19,763 nt of DNA. Origin: Flavobacteriales bacterium. GTDB taxonomy: Bacteria > Bacteroidota > Bacteroidia > Flavobacteriales > TMED113. The notes below the pieces were generated by a model, which was given only the letters and a program-made list of their open reading frames with translations, was not told where the DNA came from and did no database searches. The position numbers were made by a program, and so were the translations under genes. How positions within the stretch are numbered: the first letter of the stretch is position 1; every line of letters begins with the position of its first letter. Shown here piece after piece: positions 1 through 6,164 of the stretch. The stretch lies in contig NZUB01000039.1 in assembly GCA_002696965.1 (NCBI GenBank), positions 1 to 19,763 of the forward strand, written 5' to 3'.

Positions 1-1284
1 AAAACATTTGGTGAAATTGGATCAAAAGCATTTTCTTCATTTGATGATATGGTTCTTTTTGAGGCTATCAGGGAGTTATCTATTTTAAAAGAAGCTCCTC
101 AAATTGATAAAGCACTTGTTCAACAAGCCGAAGAAAAAGTTTTAAATCTACAATCTAATATATCGTCGCTTTCCGAAATGGCCAAAATTAGAAATTTACA
201 CTGGTGGACTGTAGAGTATGGTTTGATAGGTTCTATTAATAATCCAAAAATATATGGAGCAGGACTTTTGTCATCAATTTCTGAAAGTGTAAATTGTTTA
301 AGTGACAAGGTTCCAAAATTACCATATAGTATTGATGCTTCACTTGTAACATTTGATATTACAAAAGAACAGCCACAGCTATTTGTTGCTGAAGATTTCA
401 ATCACTTACAATCTGTATTAAATGAGTTTTCCAAGAATATGGCTTTTAAAAAAGGTGGTGATTATAGTGTCTCATTAGCTATTGAATATTCAAATATTGC
501 AACTTGTGAATTTGACTCAGGGGTTCAGGTATCAGGATTGTTTAAAGAATTAATCAAGATTAATAATAAAGGGGTATATCTAAAAACACAAGGGCCGACA
601 GCTCTTTCTATTAATAATAAACAATTAAGAAATCATGGTATTGAACATCATATTGATGGATTTGGGGCACCTATTGGAGACATAATAAATGTGAATGTTA
701 ATAGCTTAAGACAGAAATTAAATCAGGAAGTGAAATTAATATATGATTCAGGTATTATTGTTCAAGGTGTTTTATTTGATTTAGTTGAAAATGAAAATGG
801 TGATATTATAATTTTGTCTTTTAATTCATGTTCTGTTATTTTAAATCAGGATGGCTTAAATCAAAAGAAAATGATTTTATTTGATCCTTCATGGGGGGTG
901 TATGATTTAGTGCTTGGTACCAGAATAATTTCTGCATATCCTAATGCAGCTGACATGTCATCATTTCCAGTAGAGAAAATTTATTTTAAAAGTCAGACTA
1001 TTCAACCAAAATTTACTAAGTCTGAACAAAAATTACATGAATTATATAGTCGTATTAGACATATGAGAGAAACAAATATTAATTCAGATGATTTATTACT
1101 TATTATTAATAAGTTAATTAACGAGCATCAAGATGATTGGTTGTTAGCTTTAGAAATTTGTGAGTTAGCGAAAAATAAATACAATTCTATTTATAATCTT
1201 GCATATAATCATTTGATGAATATTAAAAAATCAAATTCAAAATATGAAAAATTAATTTTTGATGGACTAAATCTTTTATCATGA
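1..1284 (+). CDS. phhA: Phenylalanine 4-monooxygenase (aromatic amino acid hydroxylase), long form, C-terminal part
   Basis: This is a pterin- and iron-dependent hydroxylase that converts phenylalanine to tyrosine in the cytoplasm. The frame is open from base 1 and the first Met is only at base 49, in the middle of the catalytic domain, so the gene starts outside the window. Visible family landmarks are the HWWTVEYGL segment (bases 199-225), whose Glu codon at 214-216 matches the third iron ligand of the family, then YGAGLLSS and a QPQLFVAEDF segment like the QPLYYVAESF of animal enzymes. The two His iron ligands would lie upstream of the window. After the catalytic core there is a long C-terminal extension (about the last 230 residues) with no recognised domain, as in Bacteroidota long-form enzymes. 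The stop overlaps the next start by 4 bases (ATGA), which suggests translational coupling to the dehydrogenase that follows. Confidence 0.9.
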   Translation, partial: KTFGEIGSKAFSSFDDMVLFEAIRELSILKEAPQIDKALVQQAEEKVLNLQSNISSLSEMAKIRNLHWWTVEYGLIGSINNPKIYGAGLLSSISESVNCLSDKVPKLPYSIDASLVTFDITKEQPQLFVAEDFNHLQSVLNEFSKNMAFKKGGDYSVSLAIEYSNIATCEFDSGVQVSGLFKELIKINNKGVYLKTQGPTALSINNKQLRNHGIEHHIDGFGAPIGDIINVNVNSLRQKLNQEVKLIYDSGIIVQGVLFDLVENENGDIIILSFNSCSVILNQDGLNQKKMILFDPSWGVYDLVLGTRIISAYPNAADMSSFPVEKIYFKSQTIQPKFTKSEQKLHELYSRIRHMRETNINSDDLLLIINKLINEHQDDWLLALEICELAKNKYNSIYNLAYNHLMNIKKSNSKYEKLIFDGLNLLS

Positions 1285-1991
1285 AAAATATATTAATAAC
1301 AGGTTGTAGTAGAGGTATCGGACATGAAATTGCAAAAGAATTTGCTAAACATGAAGATGTTCAAATACTTGCTGTTTCACGAAATAATGCAGGATTAGAA
1401 AAATTAAAAAAAGTATTTTCAACGTTAAAAATTAATTCAACAATACATACATTGTCTATAGATTTATTAGATAAAAATTCAATTAATAAAATTATGAATG
1501 TTGTTGAATTAAATTTTAACAATCAGTTAGATGGTATTATTCATAATGCAGGTTTTTTAATTAAAAAACCGTTTACAGAGATTACTCAGGATGAATTGCT
1601 AGATTCTTTTCGCATTAATTGTTATGCTCCATTTCTTTTAACACAGAAATTAATTCCTTTTTTTAGTGAAAATGCACATGTAGTCTCTATTAGTAGTATG
1701 GGTGGTGTTCAAGGCAGTAAAAAATTTCCTGGTTTATCAGCTTATAGTACTAGTAAGGCCACACTCATAACGTTAACAGAGTGTTTGGCAGAAGAATTTA
1801 AAAGCACTGACTTTATTTTTAATTGTTTAGCTCTTGGTGCTGTAAACACAGAAATGTTAAATAAAGCATTTCCAGGTTATAATGCCCCTGTATCATCATC
1901 TGACATGGGTGGGTTTATAGTTGATTTTTTCTTTAATGGTCGAAAGTACTTTAATGGTCAAGTAATTCCAGTTTCTTTGACAACACCTTAA
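1281..1991 (+). CDS. Short-chain dehydrogenase/reductase (SDR family)
   Basis: This is a 236-residue NAD(P)-dependent oxidoreductase of the classical SDR fold, about the usual length. It has the N-terminal Rossmann glycine motif ITGCSRGIG (residues 6-14), NAG at 89-91, the catalytic Ser in SISSMGG (138/139) and YSTSK with Tyr155 and Lys159. No signal peptide is seen, so it should be cytoplasmic. It overlaps the phenylalanine hydroxylase gene by 4 bases and is followed within a few bases by the tRNA promoter, so the two form a closed unit. The coupling suggests a role tied to the hydroxylase, for example pterin cofactor reduction (sepiapterin and dihydropteridine reductases are SDRs) or metabolism of an aromatic product. 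That role is inferred from position only; the sequence itself does not reveal the substrate. Confidence 0.88.
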   Translation: MKNILITGCSRGIGHEIAKEFAKHEDVQILAVSRNNAGLEKLKKVFSTLKINSTIHTLSIDLLDKNSINKIMNVVELNFNNQLDGIIHNAGFLIKKPFTEITQDELLDSFRINCYAPFLLTQKLIPFFSENAHVVSISSMGGVQGSKKFPGLSAYSTSKATLITLTECLAEEFKSTDFIFNCLALGAVNTEMLNKAFPGYNAPVSSSDMGGFIVDFFFNGRKYFNGQVIPVSLTTP

Positions 1992-1996
1992 ATTAG

Positions 1997-2027
1997 TTGT
2001 TTAATATAAAAGTAGGTTGTATATTTG
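1997..2027 (+). promoter_or_regulatory. Promoter for the tRNA-Ile/tRNA-Ala unit
   Basis: The -33 element TTG is at 1997-1999 and the -7 element TATATTTG at 2020-2027, a perfect match to the Bacteroidota TAnnTTTG consensus, with a 20-base spacer. Transcription would start around 2032-2036, about 40 bases before the first tRNA. It lies directly after the SDR stop codon. Confidence 0.65.
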
Positions 2028-2040
2028 CGCACTGTTTTTA

Positions 2041-2052
2041 AGTTCTTTAATA
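2041..2052 (+). promoter_or_regulatory. Possible boxA-like antitermination element in the tRNA leader
   Basis: AGTTCTTTAATA matches the E. coli rRNA boxA (TGCTCTTTAACA) at 9 of 12 positions. It sits in the leader between the promoter and tRNA-Ile. BoxA elements belong to rRNA operon leaders, so one here would fit an rRNA-operon origin of this tRNA pair. In A+T-rich DNA the match could be chance. Confidence 0.3.
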
Positions 2053-2072
2053 TACTTAAAGTGTAGTATTAA

Positions 2073-2146
2073 AGTCTCGTAGCTCAGCTGGTTAGAGCGC
2101 TACACTGATAATGTAGAGGTCGGCAGTTCAAGTCTGCCCGAGACTA
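2073..2146 (+). tRNA. tRNA-Ile (GAT anticodon)
   Basis: The full cloverleaf can be drawn. The acceptor stem 2073-2079 pairs with 2139-2145 (7 bp), the D stem is GCTC/GAGC, and the anticodon stem CTACA/TGTAG has loop CTGATAA with anticodon GAT at 2107-2109. The T stem GGCAG/CTGCC closes loop TTCAAGT. The discriminator is A2146 and CCA is not encoded. It is first in a two-tRNA transcript. Confidence 0.96.
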
Positions 2147-2156
2147 CTAAATTAAT

Positions 2157-2230
2157 GGGGGATTAGCTCAGCTGGCTAGAGCGCCTGCCTTGCACGCAGG
2201 AGGTCGTCGGTTCGACTCCGACATTCTCCA
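2157..2230 (+). tRNA. tRNA-Ala (TGC anticodon)
   Basis: The acceptor stem 2157-2163 pairs with 2223-2229, including two G-T wobbles. The D stem is GCTC/GAGC, and the anticodon stem CCTGC/GCAGG has loop CTTGCAC with anticodon TGC at 2191-2193. The T stem GTCGG/CCGAC closes loop TTCGACT. The discriminator is A2230 and CCA is not encoded. It lies 10 bases after tRNA-Ile, the order usual in 16S-23S spacers, but a terminator follows directly instead of 23S rRNA. Confidence 0.96.
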
Positions 2231-2233
2231 CTT

Positions 2234-2262
2234 AAAAAAAGCAGGTATATACCTGCTTTTTT
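2234..2262 (+). terminator. Rho-independent terminator of the tRNA unit
   Basis: The stem GCAGGT (2241-2246) / ACCTGC (2251-2256) has an ATAT loop, is followed by six T and preceded by seven A that extend the pairing. It begins 4 bases after tRNA-Ala and ends 24 bases before the peptidase start. Confidence 0.88.
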
Positions 2263-2286
2263 AATTTTAAAATAAATTTTATAATT

Positions 2287-4416
2287 ATGAAGGAAAATTA
2301 TTCAATTATCTTTTTGATCGTAGTGTTATTTGGTATTGAATTATCGGCACAACAAGATTTAACTTTAGAAGATGCTGTTTTAAAGCGTTGGACATCATTA
2401 AATCCAGAAAGATTAAAAGATTTAAAATGGAATAATGAAGATGATTTTTTTAGTTATCAAAGTTCGGATACAACTATTTATTTATGCAATTATAATAATG
2501 AGATACTAGATAGTATTTTATTACCAGAGCTTAATATAGCTTTTCAGGCTGAAGATTTATTGTTAAAATTACCTTCTATTTCTTGGATAAGTAGACACAC
2601 GTTTAGATTTAGAAATAATAATAAGTTTTATATATATAATACTGAAAGGGGTTTGCACCCCAAGGTCTTGTTCAATATAAAAGAAAATGCCACTAATATT
2701 GATTTCAATAATCAAAATGAAAAATATGCATATACTATTGATAATAATTTATTTGTTGCTCGAGGTTCGGGTAATCATATTGCGATTACAGAAGAAGATA
2801 ATAGTAATATAATTTTTGGTCAAGCAGTACATCGTTATGAGTTTGGCATTTACAAAGGTACTTTTTGGTCAAATGATGGAAGTAAATTAGCTTTTTATCG
2901 TAAAGATGAATCTATGGTAACTGATTATCCTTTGATGAACACTTCCAGTAGAGTTGGATATAGTGATATAATAAAATATCCTATGGCAGGCATGACTAGT
3001 CATCACGTTACACTAGGTGTTTATGATTTTAATAATAATAAGACTATATATTTAGAAACAGGGGAGCCTAAAGAGCAATATCTCACAAATATAGCTTGGT
3101 CACCAGATGATAAGTATGTTTTTATTACTGTTTTAAATAGGGGGCAAAATCATTTAAAACTTAATAAATATAGTGCCATTGATGGTACATTTATAGCTAC
3201 TTTATTTGAAGAAAAAAGTGACAAATATGTACAGCCTTTACATCCAATAGAATTTATATCAAAAGATAAATTTTTATGGAGAAGTGAACGTGAAGGTTAT
3301 GATAATCTCTACCTATATGATATTAATGGACTATTTATAAAAAAAATTCTAAATAAGCCACTTGTAGTTAAAGATTATTATGGTTACAAAGATGATAATA
3401 TTTATTTTACGACTTACTCAAAAGATGGTTTAGGAGTTGATTTATGGAATGTATCAATAAATAAAAGATACAAGAAAAAAATTGTAGGAGATGGGAGTTA
3501 TCATTCATTTAAAATTAGTCCTTCGAAAAATTATTTCATTAATCAATATTCTAATTTAGATACACCTTTAATTACTCAGATAATTAATAATAAAGGAAAT
3601 TTGATAGCACAATTATTACAATCGATTGATCCTTTGAAAAATTATAATATTGGTGAAACTCATTTAGTGAAAATAAAAACAGAGGATAATATAGATCTAA
3701 ATGCACGAATTATAAAACCATATTCTTTTGATGAAGATCAAAAATATCCTGCTCTTTTATATGTATATAATGGTCCTGGGATACAATTAATACACAATAA
3801 TTGGATGGCTTCAGCTCCTCTCTGGATGCACTATTTAGCAAATGAAGGATATGTCGTATTCACAATAGATGGAAGGGGTTCTGAGAATCGCGGTCGTGAT
3901 TTTGAACAAGTTATTTTTGGGGAGTTAGGAAAAATTGAAATGGAAGACCAAATTATTGGGTATAATTATTTGAAGCGTCAGGATTTTGTTGACACAAGTC
4001 GTATAGCTGTACATGGCTGGAGTTATGGGGGGTTTATGACAACAAATTTACTTTTAAATTATCCTAACTTATTTACATGTGGTGTGGCTGGTGGGCCTGT
4101 GACCAACTGGTTGTTTTATGAAATTATGTATACAGAAAGATATATGGGGCACCCAGATGATAATGTTGAGGGATATGAAAAAACGAATTTAATTAATAAA
4201 GCTGGTTTATTAGAAGATCCACTTTTAATGATTCATGGTTTAGTTGATGATGTAGTTTTGCCACAACACTCATTAAATTTTTTACAAAGCGCAGTAGATA
4301 ATAATATCCAAATGGATTATTTTTTATATCCTGGACATCCTCACAATGTCAGAGGAAAAGACCGTTTACATTTGATGGAAAAAATCATTAACTTTATAAA
4401 GTTATATAATAGATAA
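2287..4416 (+). CDS. Dipeptidyl peptidase IV (S9B family), secreted
   Basis: This serine exopeptidase removes X-Pro or X-Ala dipeptides from peptide N-termini, in the periplasm or at the surface. An N-terminal signal peptide (about residues 1-21, ending LSAQ) is followed by the eight-bladed beta-propeller domain (about 50-440). That domain carries the substrate-binding glutamate segment VHRYEFGI (Glu185) and the conserved FYRKDESMVTDYPL stretch. The alpha/beta hydrolase domain (about 460-709) holds the catalytic triad: Ser579 in GWSYGGF, Asp654 in LVDDVV and His686 in GHPHNV. At 709 residues it is the normal length for bacterial DPP IV. The stop overlaps the next start by 1 base (TAATG). Only 24 bases separate it from the tRNA terminator, and no good promoter is visible there. 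In Bacteroidota such enzymes serve peptide nutrition; the link to the cytochrome genes downstream is unexplained. Confidence 0.93.
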   Translation: MKENYSIIFLIVVLFGIELSAQQDLTLEDAVLKRWTSLNPERLKDLKWNNEDDFFSYQSSDTTIYLCNYNNEILDSILLPELNIAFQAEDLLLKLPSISWISRHTFRFRNNNKFYIYNTERGLHPKVLFNIKENATNIDFNNQNEKYAYTIDNNLFVARGSGNHIAITEEDNSNIIFGQAVHRYEFGIYKGTFWSNDGSKLAFYRKDESMVTDYPLMNTSSRVGYSDIIKYPMAGMTSHHVTLGVYDFNNNKTIYLETGEPKEQYLTNIAWSPDDKYVFITVLNRGQNHLKLNKYSAIDGTFIATLFEEKSDKYVQPLHPIEFISKDKFLWRSEREGYDNLYLYDINGLFIKKILNKPLVVKDYYGYKDDNIYFTTYSKDGLGVDLWNVSINKRYKKKIVGDGSYHSFKISPSKNYFINQYSNLDTPLITQIINNKGNLIAQLLQSIDPLKNYNIGETHLVKIKTEDNIDLNARIIKPYSFDEDQKYPALLYVYNGPGIQLIHNNWMASAPLWMHYLANEGYVVFTIDGRGSENRGRDFEQVIFGELGKIEMEDQIIGYNYLKRQDFVDTSRIAVHGWSYGGFMTTNLLLNYPNLFTCGVAGGPVTNWLFYEIMYTERYMGHPDDNVEGYEKTNLINKAGLLEDPLLMIHGLVDDVVLPQHSLNFLQSAVDNNIQMDYFLYPGHPHNVRGKDRLHLMEKIINFIKLYNR

Positions 4417-4793
4417 TGAAAAAAATTATAATTTTTGTCAGTTTAATTTTCGTATTCTCATGTACTAATAATAATGAGGAAGATTTTTTTGGCACAGAAT
4501 GTGATACTAATGATGTTTATTATATTACTAGTGATGAAAGTAGATCAGTATTTAACATTATAACTAATAAATGTATAGGTTGTCATGGTCAAGACAATTC
4601 TCTTGGTATTGTTAGCTTAGCAACATATCAAGATTTAATTAGTGTAAATAATTTACTGGACGTTATTAATTTAGATATTAATAATCCGAGTGCTATGCCT
4701 CCCGCAGGTATGCCTCAATTAACTGATTGCGAAAAGTCACAGCTAACTAGTTGGGTAAATAATGGTTATTTGTATGATGAAGCTCAACGTTAG
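4416..4793 (+). CDS. Small lipoprotein c-type cytochrome
   Basis: This 125-residue mono-heme cytochrome c is probably anchored to a membrane by a lipid. It begins with a hydrophobic signal and lipobox VFSC (Cys16), followed by an acidic linker. The heme-attachment site CIGCH is at residues 53-57. A Met-rich segment AMPPAGMPQL (Met94, Met99) offers the distal heme ligand, as in class I cytochromes and the planctomycete-type/cytochrome-C-like domain. An extra Cys105 is present. It overlaps the DPP IV stop by 1 base, and its own 3' end overlaps the next gene by about 20 bases, so the genes are probably cotranslated. It is likely an electron carrier serving the envelope module formed with the DUF5777 barrel and YceI protein. 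Its redox partners cannot be read from the sequence. Confidence 0.88.
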   Translation: MKKIIIFVSLIFVFSCTNNNEEDFFGTECDTNDVYYITSDESRSVFNIITNKCIGCHGQDNSLGIVSLATYQDLISVNNLLDVINLDINNPSAMPPAGMPQLTDCEKSQLTSWVNNGYLYDEAQR

Positions 4794-5631
4794 TATTATT
4801 TTTATAATTTTTACTTGTTTACATGTACTGTCTCAAGATGAATTAGAATCTTTATTAGGCTCAACACAAGAGGATGACCGGATTATTAATACATTTAAGT
4901 CTACACGTATTATCAATAATCATTCTGTAGAAGTATTTAGTCCGCAACAATTGGATCTTAGAATTTCACATCGATTTGGTCTTTTGAACAGTGGGTTCTA
5001 TGAACTTTTTGGATTAGATCAAGCAAAAATAAGAGTGGGTTTAGAATATGGTTTAATGAATAATTGCATGGTAGGTTTTGGACGAAGTACATTTAATAAA
5101 GCTTATGATGGATATTTTAAATATGTATTATTAACCCAAAAAAATGGAATAAAAAAAAATCCAATTTCTTTAGTTAGCTTATCAAGCTTTAGTTTTAACT
5201 CACTTAAAAAAAGTCAATCTAATTACCCCTTTTCAGGTAGATTTTCGTATGCGAATCAATTAATGATAGCTTCTAAAATTAATAGTAAATTTTCGATGCA
5301 ATTAATGCCAACTTTGATTCATTGGAATATGGTGGAATCAAGAGAAGATATAAATACTATGTTTGTTATAGGTGCAGGTTTTAGATATTTAATATCAAAA
5401 AGTATATCAATTAATTCAGAGTATTTTTATAGGTTCTTGAATAATCCTACAAATTATTATAATTCATTTTCTATTGGTTTAGATATTGAAACTGGGGGAC
5501 ACGTTTTCCAATTACATTTAACAAATTCAATGGGTATGGATGAAGCTACTTTTATGACAAGAACTTTAAACTCATGGTATGAGGGAGGAATTCATTTCGG
5601 GTTTAATATTAGTAGAGAGTTTAATTTATAG
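4774..5631 (+). CDS. DUF5777 family outer-membrane beta-barrel protein
   Basis: This protein of about 285 residues has a signal peptide (MKLNV, hydrophobic stretch, cleavage after VLSQ), then the conserved DUF5777 opening FKSTRIINNHSVE and segments ISHRFGLLNSGFYELFGLDQ and RVGLEYGLMNN. The rest is alternating polar/aromatic strands ending in F/L, as expected of an outer-membrane beta-barrel. The frame is open back to an ATG at 4762, but starting at 4774 (or the next codon, 4777) gives a clean signal peptide; both lie inside the cytochrome gene. The molecular function of DUF5777 is not established. Its place between a lipoprotein cytochrome c and a YceI protein, in a tightly packed operon, suggests the three act together in the envelope. 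Confidence 0.85.
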   Translation: MMKLNVSIIFIIFTCLHVLSQDELESLLGSTQEDDRIINTFKSTRIINNHSVEVFSPQQLDLRISHRFGLLNSGFYELFGLDQAKIRVGLEYGLMNNCMVGFGRSTFNKAYDGYFKYVLLTQKNGIKKNPISLVSLSSFSFNSLKKSQSNYPFSGRFSYANQLMIASKINSKFSMQLMPTLIHWNMVESREDINTMFVIGAGFRYLISKSISINSEYFYRFLNNPTNYYNSFSIGLDIETGGHVFQLHLTNSMGMDEATFMTRTLNSWYEGGIHFGFNISREFNL

Positions 5632-5633
5632 TT

Positions 5634-6164
5634 ATGAGAATTATAATTTTTTTATTTATATCAACTTATTGTTTTGCGCAAAAAACATTTGTTGAAAATT
5701 CTAAATTATCTTTTTTTTCATCTGCTCCAATAGAAGATATATCTGCGGTTTCTAATAAATTACAAGGTGTTGTTGATTTTGAAACAGGGAATTTCTTTTT
5801 TCGTGTCCCTATTAATACATTTATTTTCCCATCATCATTAATGCAAAAACACTTTAATGAAAAGTATATGGAGTCTGAAAAATATTCTTTATCAGTTTTT
5901 AAAGGTTCTTTTAAAGACAGTATTAATATTTTTGTAAATCAAAAAAGACAAATTAAAGCACAAGGAATTTTAAATATTCATGGTGAAGATCAGAACGTTA
6001 CTATTGAAACAGAATTAAACATACAGGATGAAACAGTAGAATTTAAATCTAGATTTGATGTTTATTTAAAAGATTTTAAAATTAAAGTGCCAAAAATTGT
6101 TAGAATGAATATAGCTGATACAATTCAAGTCAATGTGTCGGGTTTTTTAAAGGAAAGACACTAA
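5634..6164 (+). CDS. YceI family periplasmic protein
   Basis: This 176-residue protein has a signal peptide (MRIIIFLFISTYCFAQ). The mature part shows the YceI-like beta-barrel pattern: F-x-S-x-A-P-I-E-D-I-x-A near residue 27, then VDFETGNFFFRVPI, QKHFNEKYMESEKY and a C-terminal GFLKE strand. YceI proteins are lipocalin-like barrels that bind long isoprenoid chains such as polyprenols or quinone tails in the periplasm. It begins 2 bases after the DUF5777 stop, so it is the last gene of the operon. Its end overlaps by 4 bases the end of the convergent protease gene, leaving no room for a terminator. Binding of a quinone in connection with the upstream cytochrome is a reasonable guess but unproven. 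Confidence 0.85.
   Translation: MRIIIFLFISTYCFAQKTFVENSKLSFFSSAPIEDISAVSNKLQGVVDFETGNFFFRVPINTFIFPSSLMQKHFNEKYMESEKYSLSVFKGSFKDSINIFVNQKRQIKAQGILNIHGEDQNVTIETELNIQDETVEFKSRFDVYLKDFKIKVPKIVRMNIADTIQVNVSGFLKERH

Noticed and set aside
120..401. Minus-strand open frame inside the phenylalanine hydroxylase gene
   Set aside because: The opposite strand encodes conserved hydroxylase motifs over the whole span; this frame has no recognisable domain.
4762..4773. ATG at 4762 as the start of the DUF5777 gene
   Set aside because: It would add MVIC before the natural MMKL signal peptide and deepen the overlap with the cytochrome gene; 4774 or 4777 gives a cleaner signal.
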